64,000 nt of DNA from Glycine soja (lineage: Eukaryota > Streptophyta > Magnoliopsida > Fabales > Fabaceae), in the NCBI RefSeq assembly GCF_004193775.1, contig NC_041005.1, positions 7,194,501-7,258,500 of the forward strand. The letters run 5' to 3'. Each line of letters begins with the position of its first letter. Positions within the stretch are counted from its first letter, which is position 1. The translations under genes and the position numbers were made by a program. The notes below the pieces were generated by a model. It did not search any database. It was not told the origin of the DNA and saw only the letters and a program-made list of their open reading frames with translations. Shown in pieces: positions 46,741 to 58,944 of the stretch.

Positions 46741-48131
46741 GATTCTCTAAGTGAGGAAACTGTATAATTATTGGAATTGTAGAGACTTGAGGTACATAAC
46801 TATACATATAGTCAAGTAATAAGCAAATATTCTAAGCGTCAGTAAGAGAAAGAGAAAGATGCAAAAACGAATGGAAGATTCTGTCCAGCCCAAATCTGTT
46901 TTTCATTAGGCACCTTTGGTCCTTGCTTTCTCGATCAAACTCTTTGACGTCGAAGAAAGACTTTGAGGAGCAGGGATGATTTGAAATCCTGTATTTTTTT
47001 GACACTGAACACCAAGCCAAGTTAGCTCATCTTAGGGTTTTATTTTCTTATTAAGAAAGGCTTAAGTTAAGTTCTTCCTTTAATTATTAAGGTAAGGTAC
47101 GAGAGTAAGATGGGTATCTTTTCAGCTCTTCTGACTATGCTTTCAGTGGTAGCTAGGCTTATATCAAACCAGACTAGTTCCTGGTGGTTTAGTAATTTAT
47201 AAAGGGCTTTAGCTAAAGACGTATTAGATGGGAAAGATATGTCACTGTGGTCAGGTCAGAGTCCTCTATTGAAGGAGATTAATTGGACTTTATATCCTAC
47301 CTTACTTAATGGGGAAGTGTGCATACCCTTGTAACCACACATTAAATTAAACAATAAATATAGGCTAAACAGATAAATTTGTCTTAAAAGTATAAGACAC
47401 CTATAAATTCTTCCTAGACAAAAAAATAAAATTTAATCTTTAAATATATAAAAATTACGATAAAATAATTTTACAATAATTTAATCATAAATTAATTCTT
47501 AAATTTTATAATTTTATATCAAATTGATCCTAAAAAATATAATTTATTATTAAATTGATTTTTAAATATTTCAATTTAATAATAAAATAATTTCAAAAAA
47601 ATGAAACCAATTTATTATTTTATATATTCAGAAACTAAATCTATATTTTATATCTTTTAAGAACCAATTTATCATTGTAGCACACATTTAAAGATAAATT
47701 TAATTATTTACTCATAAATATAAGTCCTCTACAAAATAAGAAAAAAAATATGAAAAAAAGTAAAAGTATGATTATAATTTTTTCCAAAAGAAATAGACAA
47801 ACAACATCCAATTAGTGGTGCAACCGATTAGAATATTCATAATCACTCATGATTGAATTCGAATAGGAATCGATTATTAAAATTGCTCCACGTATCTAAG
47901 TTATTTATTTCCCCTCCCCCCATGTGTTACTATTTTTTAATTTAAGAACTTTTTGACAATAACAATTTTTTAAATAAAAACATGAAAATTTTAGAACAAA
48001 GCCCAAGACTTAATATATTAAGAAATATTTCTCTTGTTCAAAAAAAAGATTTTAAATAATTTTATTTGATCCCTAAATAAATAATAATAATAATGTTACG
48101 GTTACGTTATTTTTCCAACCCAATTCTAACT
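46741..48131. other. Intergenic DNA upstream of the LFS-like pseudogene
   Basis: The first few hundred bases should be the former promoter. 47100-47335 is less AT-rich but has no recognised gene. 47380-47710 contains several AAATTGATxxTxAAAxAT subrepeats in both orientations, resembling another decayed foldback element. Confidence 0.4.
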
Positions 48132-48605
48132 TTTACAAAATTAAATTTTCAAACAAAATTTTAATTCGTAAACATACTTTAAAGGTTACCAAACATGTAA
48201 AAAAAACTAAATTTATTCTTCAAATGTATGTTAAGCATGTACCTAAAAGTACTTTTTGAACGGTTATCAAACATTTCCCAAGTCTTTTCTATAAAATTGG
48301 AGACATGTTTTAATCATTCAAAAAGTATTTTTGGGTATTAACCATATTTTTGGAGAATAAACTCAATTTTTGACATACTTAATTACCCTCAAAAGTATTT
48401 TTGCAAATTAAAATTTTGTTTGAAAACTCAATTTTATAAAAACAAGATTTGGTTGCTTTTGCAAACTTAAGTTTAACCTAAACTTAAATTTAAAAACTTT
48501 AATTGAAACATGCAATGCGATGAGTTTTGAAGCAAAATTTTAATGTATAAATATACTTTTGAGAGTAATCAAACATATCATAAGACTAAGTTTATTCCCC
48601 TAAAC
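48132..48605. repeat. Inverted repeat with a third direct copy
   Basis: A ~93-base arm at 48132-48224 pairs as reverse complement with 48349-48442 (shared cores AAACAAAATTTTAATT, AACATACTTTAAAG, AAATTTATTC). A third, direct-orientation copy lies at about 48510-48600. No coding capacity. Probably a non-autonomous foldback transposon. Confidence 0.6.
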
Positions 48606-50011
48606 TCGGTTAGAGCACCCTAAACAAAAAACCAAACATAACATAAACATTTATGTTATATTTTAATTCAAAGAAAAATTAAAGTACTTTCAATTTTAAA
48701 AGAATAAAATAACAACAATAAAAAAAAATTAAAAAGCAAGATAGAGAAATACAATAAATAAACTTACCTCAAGATGGCAATACTGATCAGTGGGCAAAAT
48801 GCATGAAGCACGCTTCACCACTAAGTCTGTATTTTTAGATTTCTCTCTTGACTGGTGTACATGAGTTGGTCGTCTAGATCTTCTCTTTATAGGAGAGTTT
48901 GTATGAGAGTATATTATTCAAAATGGGATTTTTCCAGTAAAGGAAAGGAGAGAGAGAATGTGGGACTTAGTTTTTATCATATGATTAAATGACCTAATTT
49001 GGGTTGATTTTTGTCAATATGAAAGCCGAATTTGATTTTTGAGATATAGGCACGACTTGTAGATTTTCGCCAAGCTTTCTAATGACTCTAAAAACACCTC
49101 AAATAGATAAGTATAATACAACATTATCTATGTAATTGGGTAAATTAACATTTAGTATGCCCGTATTTTGGGCATATGCTTTAGGTTAACCCTAGGAAAA
49201 CTTTATAAATAAATCTCTTTTACGACCATAGTCGCTGTTAATTTGGGGGTTTTCTTGCTAGGGTTTCCCTTTCTTTTATCATTATTGTTTTAGTCTCTCT
49301 TTTTTTTTTTTCCTTTAAGGATTTTGCATGAAGCCTTCATGGAAGCCTAAACTGCTTTGAATCAATTCACTAGTTTAAGGTTTCTTTTATGGATCTTGAG
49401 CTCTGGTTTTAAATTGTTTTTCAATTCTTGGTTTACTTTCTTTCTAAATGAATCTTAATTTTTCTCTCTTGAATATTGATTATGAATTCTATTAATTAGG
49501 TTGGTGCATTATCATTCAAATGTGAATTTCACTATTGATGAATATGGTAAGCGCTTGAATTGGCATATTCTATTTTTAGATACATTAATATTGATTTGGC
49601 ATATCCAAGTTGGGATTAATAGGGTGGTATGTGATGCTTAATCATTAGTTTGATAAATAGTCATTTTAAAAATTAGTTTAGAAACTTAGAAGATGCTTGA
49701 TCATCAAACCCAATTACTTAAATATCGGATGCTCAATTCGATAGAATTCTCTTTAAATTGATTAATTCGGTTAATTTTGAAGTCAAACAATAATCGAATT
49801 AAGAATAGGAAGTTACAATGTTTTTTTGTCGGCAAAGATAATATATGTATAAATAAAAATAAAGAATTGGAAGTTAGATGTATTAAGAAATTGATGATAA
49901 GTCTAGTTAGATAACTTAACTGATTGGTAGTTTTATTGAATTGAATTATTTATTAATTGCAATTTATTTTCAATCTTGAAAATCTCATGAAGCCAAGGAA
50001 AAAAAAATGTT
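48606..50011. other. Intergenic DNA, possible old retroelement leader
   Basis: No gene. The segment 49240-49800 (AGGGTTTCCC, AATTAGGTTGGTGCATTATC and similar) resembles an LTR-element leader but cannot be assigned. Confidence 0.3.
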
Positions 50012-50930
50012 TTGATCTTTTGGACAATTTGGCGGAGGAGAAATGAATATGCAGGTATGGGAAAACTTACAAAAGCCAATTATCTCATAGCGTCACAGAC
50101 AGTCAGACATTACGGGAATGCCATTTGGCTAAATAACATATTATTAAGGTTAAATTACTTTATGAATCCACTAATTAATTTTTTATGTTTAATTTGATTT
50201 TTAAAATTTTTAGGATTCAATTTGATATTTTAATATTTAAAATTAATTTAATTTAATCATACTGTCTAAATTAGGTCAATAGTATTAAAAAATGATTATT
50301 TAAAATCATTTAATGATAATTTTAAATTATCACACAATATAGGATCAAATTTAAACAGCAAGGATCACTTAAATTAATCTAGTCAACTGAATTAAATTAA
50401 ATTAATTTTAAAAATTAGACGACTAAATTGAACTCCAAATAATTAGAGAATTAAATCAAATTAATTTTAAAAATTAGAGGATTTAATTAAAATAAAAAAA
50501 TAAAAAATCAAATCAAACATTAAAAATAAATTGTAGGAAAAAACTAATTTATGCTATTATTAATTTCGAGCATCATCATTCAATATCAAATGACGCTACT
50601 TGCAGGTGGAAGAAGCCCTCAATGGGTTTTTTTCAAGTGCAATTTGGACGCTGCCTTGCTCCAAGATGCAGGAAAATGTGGTCAAGCTGGATGCATTCCT
50701 AACCATCATGAAGTTTCATGTCTGCCAAATCGTTTTGCTCCATGGGCATTATTTTCACCAATGGAGGTTGAAGCACTTGCTTTGTACGCTACAATTAAAT
50801 GGGTCATTGACTTGAATTTAACTCATGTTATTTTTTAGTGTGACTGCAAGGATATTGTGGATGGTAATAATCGAAATAGCCTTGCAAATAATGAGGTGGA
50901 CTCTATCCTGAAGAAGTGTAAAGATGAAAT
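50012..50930 (+). pseudogene. LINE/RNase H-like remnant with an inserted foldback repeat
   Basis: 50012-50140 reads IFWTIWRRRNEYAGMGKL, matching the linker region before RNase H in plant LINE-like ORFs (LWxIWRRRNE). 50605-50925 reads SPQWVFFKCNLDAALLQDAG, then PMEVEALALYATIKWVIDLN and, after a TAG, CDCKDIVDGNN. These give the RNase H catalytic Asp, Glu and Asp in order. About 460 AT-rich bases between the parts contain inverted copies of TTAAATTAATTTTAAA, so a small foldback element has inserted there. Dead copy; it could derive from a LINE or from a domesticated RNase H-like gene. Confidence 0.75.
50190..50500. mobile_element. Small AT-rich foldback insertion inside the RNase H remnant
   Basis: The left arm GGATTCAATTTGATATTTTA...AAATTAATTTAA and right-arm sequences TTAAATTAATTTTAAAAATTAGACGAC...GAACTCC are mutually inverted. 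A further right-arm copy follows. It separates two parts of one degraded coding region. Confidence 0.5.
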
Positions 50931-51414
50931 ATATATTTCAATTTCAAGACTTTTTTGTAAAGTTTGTTTGTTAGTAAGCTATAATCAAATCGTTCATATT
51001 TTTATATAACTAAAGTGTTTAGATTTTATGTTAATCCAACATAAGTTTTTTATATCATTCCGACTTGTATTCACTTTCTTATTATGAATGAAATTATATG
51101 AGTTTGAAAAAAAAAGCTTAACCTTTTTTCTAACATCACTAATTGATAATAATTAAAAATTAATTCTTGAGAGACAATCAAGCTTGTTTGTCTTGCATTG
51201 CAAAATTTGCTTGTTATTTGACTCACAAAGAACCACAAATATAATTGAGAGAACAAATTCTTGGAAATAGTGCAAAAAATTAATCATCCTAATCTTGTAT
51301 GTCTAGCTAGAATCAATCTAAATATGACTTGAAGTTATTTTCTTAAACATATACTTAATTTCCTAAATATCTGTACATAGTGCATAATTCCATGAAATTC
51401 TCATAATAGGAAGT
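50931..51414. other. AT-rich spacer
   Basis: No gene or recognisable repeat. Confidence 0.4.
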
Positions 51415-51705
51415 GGCATATGTAGTTGCACGTGTAGAGAGTAAAAATAGTAACTTGGCAATTGATGACTGAAAGAATCAGCAGGACGAAATCATGATCA
51501 CGACCAATTGAAAATGACTTAGAATCAACGGAACGAAATCATGAATGATCACAACCAACTGAAAATGCCAAGCTAGCTGGGGCTTTACTACTATAGAGAT
51601 AAGTAGTTGCATGTGGGAGAGTAAAAATTGGAACCATTAAATTGATGACACATGAAAGAATCAGCTGAAAGAAGTGATGATCACGACCCACTGAAAATGG
51701 CATCG
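51415..51705. repeat. Imperfect ~180-bp tandem duplication with a 45-bp subrepeat
   Basis: The block GTAGTTGCAxGTG..GAGAGTAAAAAT...AATTGATGAC...GAAAGAATCAGC...GATCACGACC occurs at about 51423-51515 and about 51606-51700. A third copy of the GAATCA...ACTGAAAATG half sits between them at about 51523-51567. Confidence 0.7.
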
Positions 51706-53299
51706 TTGTTAATCTGATTATCTGTGAGGGTCATACATACGTGGTCTGAAAGTAGAATTGAAACAACCTCCGGCTCCCCTCACTACTCTTAATTATACCA
51801 ACCTACACACCCACACTCTTATTTATATACTTTTATAATCATTATGATCTCTTTTTTTTCTTTTCACATCACTAACAATTATATTATTACATATTTCTCC
51901 TCTAATCATGTACATTTTTTTAAAACTGAAATTACATAATATAAATTTTGACTATTTTAATACCGTGCTAATTAATATATTTCATTTACTAAAATCATTT
52001 AAAGTATTATGTACGACAACAAAAATACTTCATTAATTCTAGCCTTAAGTTCATGGGATATATTAGTGTGCCGTTTGAAGTGGGATGACCCAGAAATTTC
52101 CTATACTCAAACAACATATTCACGATAGGTGAACATCCTCGATCATCGCTGAAAGAAAGGCTAGAAAAGATAATTCGAAATGTTAAAATACAAACATTAA
52201 GTACAAAGTTGTGGAATATCTCAACAATTTTTTTTTATATATATATGACTACTTTCGATAAGAACAAATAGAGGATTTTTAGCTTAAATAATTGAATTGT
52301 CAGATACCTATATAATACACAATTCGATCACCGACTAAACAAAAGCTCTATAGGATTCCTGATAATTGATACTATCATCATGACGGTAGGCCATATGAGG
52401 AAATAAAATAAACAAAGTCTGCAATATATATAGGCTTTACATGTAAGTTGGAAATTAAATATGGATACTGTAGGGCTAAAGGAAAACTTACGCCTAAACA
52501 AAAGTTGTCATTTGGAGACCCCTCCATATTCATAATTCAAATCAAGTGCGTAATCCATGAGTCAGTACTATTGCTTTTCCACGGTTTATAATTATATATC
52601 CATTACTATAATAAAATACAAAAAAGAAAAATCTCACTCAAGTATTCTACTATATATATCCTACTGCACTAAAGGTGCGTATCAACACACGCCAATGGGT
52701 CCACAACACAAAGACAATGGTCACTCAAAGGTCTCAAAGTCGCCACCAGTTTAGGGACTTTGGGTTGTTCCACTTATAATCAATTCCCATCTAACCATGA
52801 GGCTTTCTCTTATTTGATGCTCGAGTTCTCTGGGTCGCAAGAGACTTGTTTTATTTAATTGTATAAAACTTAATTAATAAAATAAAAGTGTTTACAAAAA
52901 CTTTAAGATTAATATATTAATGTAAGATCTCATTACATCAATTTGTGAAAAATTATCTACTTAATTAGAAGAAAAAAAACTCATTTTTTATTTCCATCGT
53001 CGATAAATCTTCTTAGATTAACAAGAATTATACACCACAAATAAGATTAAAATGTGATTCAATAGATTTTCACACATTAAAAACAAGAGTGCAAAAAGGA
53101 AAAGGGATATAGTTAAAGAGTTATAATAATAACACAATAATTGCATAAGAACATCCAATAACAAGAGAAGAAAGGGGGAAAAAAGGATATGCACAATAAA
53201 ACTGTAATGATTAGGGTTCACTATCCGTAACAGCAACGTTAAACCAACCAACTTCGTTTTCTCTCTGCCCTTATTGATCTCCCACCTTTTTTTCATTAC
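51706..53299. other. Intergenic DNA upstream of the DUF761 gene
   Basis: No gene recognised; the right end is the promoter of the DUF761 gene, with a CT-rich tract near 53310-53370 in the presumed 5'UTR. Confidence 0.4.
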
Positions 53300-53307
53300 T
53301 ATAAATT
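53300..53307 (+). promoter_or_regulatory. TATA box of the DUF761 gene
   Basis: TATAAATT lies 118 bases upstream of the ATG; a CT-rich leader follows, typical of plant transcription starts. Confidence 0.65.
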
Positions 53308-53412
53308 CGACTCTCTCCCCCACAAACCAACCCCTCCTTCACCATTTCCATCACTTTGTCTCTCTATATTAGGACCACTCACTCTATAGTTTTTCGTACA
53401 CTTTGCCGTTAC

Positions 53413-53421
53413 ATGACATGA
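53413..53421 (+). promoter_or_regulatory. Minimal upstream ORF overlapping the DUF761 start
   Basis: ATG ACA TGA encodes Met-Thr-stop. Its stop codon overlaps the main ATG in the string ATGACATGATG, an arrangement that allows termination-reinitiation. Inferred; not shown to be translated. Confidence 0.4.
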
Positions 53422-54011
53422 TGAAACAAAGCAGAGACACGCACTTCCCTCTGCCACAACATGTGACAGACATAACGTGCATGGACCCGAACCGGCCACC
53501 ACTCGTGGCGGAGAAGGTCTTCAAAACGGTGCGTTTCATAGGCTTCTTCCTACAAAACGGCGTTTCGAAGAGCAAGGTGTTTCATGATGTGCAGGACGTG
53601 ATGAAGCGTGGGAAGAACATAGGGAAGGCGCTGAACGACATCGTGGCTCGCCACCACCAGGCGCTGACGTGTCGCCCACGCGACGCGCACGTGGCCTTCG
53701 TGTCGCCGCTGGAGTACCAGTTCAGCTGCAGCGGGAGTCCGCCGCGCACTTCGCATGCCGGCCGGAGGAAGCTCTCTCCGGCCTCCGCCGCTGTTCGCCG
53801 ATCTCCGGGGCACCGTGCAGTGAGGATGTGCCGTGGCGGTGGTGCCGCCGACGGCACGATAGAGAGGCGCGTGAAGATCACGGACTCCGTTGCTTCCATG
53901 TTCAACGACACCGCGGAGAAGGATTTTCACGTGGACGAGGCCGCGGAGGAGTTCATAGCGAGGTTTTACAGAGATTTGAGGTTGCAGAAATGGCTGGATC
54001 ACTATTGCTGA
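53418..54011 (+). CDS. DUF761 domain protein (ACRE146-like)
   Basis: A single-exon gene of 197 residues starting MMKQSRDTHF; the second ATG (53421) is an equally good start. The N-terminal third has PNRPPLVAEKVFKTVRFIGFFL and VSKSKVFHDVQDVMKRGKNIGKAL, which resembles the Avr9/Cf-9 rapidly elicited protein 146 group. The C-terminus has VDEAAEEFIARFYRDLRLQ, the DUF761 signature, ending KWLDHYC. The middle (about residues 100-150) is Arg/Ser/Pro/Gly-rich and probably disordered. The coding sequence is much more GC-rich than its flanks. The molecular function of the family is unknown; some members respond to defence elicitors. It is preceded by a TATA box and a minimal uORF. Confidence 0.88.
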   Translation: MMKQSRDTHFPLPQHVTDITCMDPNRPPLVAEKVFKTVRFIGFFLQNGVSKSKVFHDVQDVMKRGKNIGKALNDIVARHHQALTCRPRDAHVAFVSPLEYQFSCSGSPPRTSHAGRRKLSPASAAVRRSPGHRAVRMCRGGGAADGTIERRVKITDSVASMFNDTAEKDFHVDEAAEEFIARFYRDLRLQKWLDHYC

Positions 54012-54774
54012 CGTGTAAAAAATGTAGTTAATTAATTAATTAATAGTCTTCTATGTATGTTACTGTTAATGTTAATTACTGCAATGGATGTTCTTAGTAT
54101 GTTACGAACAAATTAAACCGTGGCTAGCTTCTTTACGTTTGCTTCTTCAACTTTATTTACGTTAATTATAAGCTGAAGTGTTCTTGGGCTGCATCACGTT
54201 TTGTGTAAAAAATTCTATGCATTGGTGTGTTTCTCTCAGAAGTAATTATAGTGTGGACAAGCACAACGTGTCTCTCCTCCCCAATTAATAACACGAGATG
54301 CGTTAGAAATCTATAGGCTACTGCAGGCTCGAATGTTTAAAAGCTCTTATCGTTTTGTACGCGAATCATTGTCCGAAATCATATATCCACCTTCATTAAA
54401 TGAATTACCAGTCAATTGGATATTCGCTAGCTGTCTATTAGTTGAGTCGTGTATATATATAAACCTAATCTATATGGAAGAATTTGTGATGAAATTCTTA
54501 CCACACATGATGACATGCATTAATTGTTCTTTTTGTAAGAGTAGTTCACCATGTACAAAGTGGCAGACCACTTCAATGCTTTTGATGAACTCAGAGAGAA
54601 CAAGATTAGCATCAATGTGGAGAGCAGTCTAATTATCACGATAGAGCCTCATGATCACTTCAAGGTCTTTCATATGAAAACACAGTATTCTTATGCATCC
54701 TCAAAAATCAACATATGAAGTTGCACATATTAGAATAAAATACATATTAAGCTTAATATTGGTTTAAAAAATAC
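54012..54774. other. 3' flank of the DUF761 gene
   Basis: Presumed 3'UTR with a TAATTAATTAATTAAT run at 54028-54043. The frame at 54333-54632 has no recognised motif. A short match to copia-like text (GTACAAAGTGGCAGACCACTTC) near 54552 is too weak to annotate. Confidence 0.4.
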
Positions 54775-56265
54775 TACAACCAAAAGAATCTTAGAGTAAA
54801 ATGGGCAAAGCTTAAACTTATTTAATGCCCAAACTTCAAGCTAGCCCAACATACTTTGAACAACTGCAAAAAAACTCTTGTTAAGTTATTCATCCAAGAT
54901 GGAACAAAGCTCAACTTTTTACAATTGAAACCCAAAGAACATTATATAGAACCATTAAGTCCAAGATGCTTTGAACAAACACAAAGGATTGTTTATATAG
55001 AATAGCTAAGCAATCTATTGGCTAAGTTATTCAATATGGGACTAAAGCTCAACTTTTATTTTCCCAGCAATACAAAAGGTTATCACTAAACATAATTACT
55101 TGTTGAACTATTCAATGTGAGACTAAACTCAACTTATACACAAAGTGTACTGTATAGAATTACCAAGCATAATTATTTGCTAAATTGTTCAATGTGCGAC
55201 TAAACATAGCTACTCACTAGAAGTTATTTTATGGGACTACAATTCGACTTTTATACTATGTGGGACTATACTCAACTTTTACACAGAGTTCACTATGTAG
55301 AATCACTAAACAATTATTTGCTAAACTATTTAATGTGTAAATAAAAGCATAGCTACTTACTAAAAGCTATTTTATGGGACTACAATTTGACTTTTATACT
55401 CCCAATAGTTGTAAAGAGCCCAAGATGCTTTGAACAACTAAAAGAGTTTCTTTATCTAGAATCGCTAATCAAGCTACTCGATGTAGGACTAAAGCTTAGC
55501 TTATATACTCCCAGACATTCAAAAGGATCAAAAACTATTCAATGCAGGACTACAGCTTGTGACTTTTGTACTTTCAACAGGTGCAAAAAAGAAACTGATC
55601 TTTTATACTTCTAATAGCTACAAAATGTTCAATTCTATAGAACCACTAAGCACAATGGCTTGTTAACTTATTCAATATACAATTAAAGCTTAACTTTTAT
55701 ACTCTCAATATAATTCTATGCATAGGTCTAAGCTATTTGATGTGGGACTATAACTCATCTTTTATACACTCTAAATAGGTGCAAAGAGTACTAGTTCATT
55801 ATATAGTACCACTAAACAAGTTACTTGTTAAGCTATTTAATAATATGGAACTACAACTCATATTTTAAACAAGTGGAAATGATTCATCATATAAAAACAC
55901 TAAGCATTGTTGTTTGCTAAGCTATTCGGTGTGGGACTATGCTTAGTGGTTCTATATAATGAACTCTTTATATTAGGAGTTGGGAGTATAAAAAATTATC
56001 TTTTAGTCCTACATTGAATAACTTAGTAAGGAATTATGTTTAGTGGTTCAATTATAATAAACACTTTATATCTATAGGGAATATAAGAGTTCAACTTTAA
56101 TCCTACACCGAATAACTAATTAACAAGTAACTTGTTTAGTAGTTTTATACAAAGAATACTTTGAAATTGTTCAAAGCATGTTGGACTTAAATTTGGTCAC
56201 TAATAAGGTTCAAACTTTGCCTATTCAAGTCAGGGATTTTCTTTTACTCTAACAAACCATGCATA
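54775..56265. mobile_element. Asymmetric foldback element with tandem-repeat arms
   Basis: About 1.5 kb. The left arm (54775 to about 55939) is a diverged tandem array of more than ten units of roughly 60-110 bases, each with a GGGACTAxAxCTCAACTTTTATAC core and often GTTCATTATATAGAACCACTAAGCA. The right arm (about 55940-56265) holds the same units in reverse complement (TGCTTAGTGGTTCTATATAATGAAC). The outermost parts also pair: TTAGAGTAAAA...GGGCAAAG on the left and CTTTGCC...TTTTACTCTAA on the right. No coding sequence. It fits a foldback or long-TIR DNA transposon with satellite-like arms; the family was not recognised. Confidence 0.75.
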
Positions 56266-58944
56266 ATAATTAGTTACATCCCCATAAACTCGTGATTGTC
56301 AATTCTTTGATGATGTCACATGTAAATGCAGTATAACTTTTTTTGGAGCATATTTATTAGTTTGATTAACAAGTCCAATGTGACATGCCACAGTTACAGT
56401 CTAATCTTAAAAAAATAAACAATATTAAAAATGCTAATGTAGCATATAGTCTAATTTTCAAAATAAACAATAGTATTAAAGATGCTTATGTAGCACTAAT
56501 CTCGTTTATTTGACTAGCAAATTGATTTAATCAACAGTCAAAATAGTCCTATATGTTGATAATACATAGACCCATGCCCTGAAGGATAAATATTCATGAA
56601 TATTGTTATAAAATATATTAAATATATAAATATTTTATTAGTTTTATGTTAGAAACTATTTATAATAAAAATATTTTTATTTATTTTATTATAAATTATA
56701 AACTATAATATTTTTAATTATTAATTATCCATTATAGATATATAGTTGATTGTATATCTAATGGACTATGGTTTTTAAAATATAATAAATGAGAAAAATT
56801 AAAATTAATTATGTGTTAGTTAAGAAAGTAATTTAAAGAATTATTTTGAAATTATTCAATCAATCTAAAGTGAGATTTAATTGAAAATGTTATAGTTTAA
56901 CATTCGCGTGGCTTCAATTATATGACCCACTATTACGATATATTTATAAATTGATTTAATTGTAACATCGATTTTAGTGAAAATATTCTAAATTATTTGA
57001 AAAAAGCAGACAATTATTAAAAATTTGATTTCTATCAATCAATTATAAATATCAATAGAAATATTATCATTTCAAAACCAAATTAATGATTATAATCTTA
57101 TTTATTTATTGGTTTTGGCAGGAAATTTATTTATTAAATAAATCATCATTGAATTTATATATAAGGATGTAAGGATCATTAATTTTGTGATAATGTTATA
57201 TTACTTAAATCACCTATATAACAATAAGTTGTTTGAATTAAAATAAATGATTGTTGTCTCATAAGTAAAATATTTTGTCGAATTATGAAAAGGTTTAATG
57301 GAATAATGAATGAGAAATGAAATATATTTTATGTGTAGCTTTTCATATTTATTTTAAATGAAATTATTGTGTAGAACTCATGAGGAAGTCACATATAATT
57401 TTTTTTTTAAAAAAAATTGTTTTCGTATGTATATAGTATAAATAATCTTATTTTGGTATTTATTTTTGAAAAAATGCTCCAATTAATCAATCAGCTGCCA
57501 CAAGTCCTCAAAGGTGATACAGCCAAACTTTATGGAAGAGACAAAAAGCAAGGAAAGGTCGCGTATATGGTAGAACTAGAAACATGAATGGCACACACTT
57601 AATAAAGTTGATATGATGAAGTTACATTTTTCAGTAATAATAATATAAATAAAATTTTGTAATCATTGTTCTTTTTCACATCCAAGATTATAATCTTGAC
57701 TTCATTGCAACTTGGCAACGTTATGCACTGGAGAACAGTTTAATTAGCCTTTTTAATAAGGACCAAAGTTGGGTTAGTCACTTAGTCGGGTAGTATTAGG
57801 TTGGGTTGAGCAGCGAATGCAAAACCTTGCACGGGTGGCACATAATATCTGGACAGTTGCAAAATGAATTATAACTTTATGTATATATTTAATGGCCGAC
57901 ATATTTATACCATTTTTTTATTTTTATTAAAAAAATAATAATTTTGATGATTGGGATTCCCTAAGTTGGATCTACACTGGCTTCCATGGTCTTAATCTTG
58001 GTGTTGAAGTACGTGCTTCCGAGAATTTTGGCAAGTTATCTAAAGAAGTGATATTTAATTTGAGGGTGAGACTCACTTTCATCCAAAGGTTAAAAAAAAT
58101 TAAAATCTCACATTCATATCACATGTATGTATTACTACCTATATGCTGTAACTGTGCTAGAGTGTAAATTGTTTGAACATCGTAATATTTTTTTACAGGT
58201 ATGATATCCCACCGAACTCTGTCACAAAGAAGTAGCAGTGTAGCACCATAATATTAGTTAATTATTAATTAAAATAATTAATTTTTAAAAAAATGAAAAG
58301 TAAGAATGAATAGTAACTTGTTTAGAATATATATATATATATATAAAGAGAGAAAGAATGTCATGCGGAATGGTGACTAATGTCTTGTTTAGTATTAAAG
58401 AGAAATAAAGTACATGAAAATAAAAAAGGATGAGTTAGAATATGTGAGAAAAAAAAAAGTAAAGCTTAAATGTGTTTGATTGGAAAAAAATAGAGAATAG
58501 ATGAGGATAGAGATGAATGAGTAAAAATAATGAAAATAATATAGTGGATCAAACTATTTTTAAATTAAAATGATTTTTTCTCTAAATATTCTTTACCAAA
58601 CAACCCCGTTTCATCCCTTCTCCCCCCAATTTATTCTCCACCTAACAAACAATATCCTATTTGATAGAGATGAGAAAAATAAAGTGAATTGAAAAAAATG
58701 GATGAGTGAAAATAGATGAGAAGTAAAATAAAAATAAAAATTATTTGATTGAAGAAAAATAAGAAGAGACAAGAAAAAAGACAGAAAAACAAGTGAAAAT
58801 AGATGATAAATAGTACAATAATTCCTATAAATTTATTATAGATAAGTGAAAATAGATAAAAAGAAATAGTAACAATAATGGTGATTGTATGTACTATCCT
58901 TACTAGTAGCATAAACAACTAAAAAATGGAAACTACATCGAATG
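56266..58944. other. AT-rich intergenic DNA
   Basis: No gene recognised. 58329-58343 is a short (TA)n tract. 58365-58900 has purine-rich GAGAxAAAxTAxA subrepeats and a CCAAACAACCCCGTTTCATCCC block, suggestive of a decayed MITE. The segment 57950-58095 looks less random but is unassigned. Confidence 0.35.

Noticed and set aside
46832..47020. 62-codon minus-strand frame upstream of the LFS-like pseudogene
   Set aside because: No family resemblance, and its position fits promoter or leader sequence of the pseudogene.
53550..54031. Several long frames on both strands inside the DUF761 gene
   Set aside because: GC-rich coding sequence has few stops in any frame; only the frame with the DUF761 signature is meaningful.
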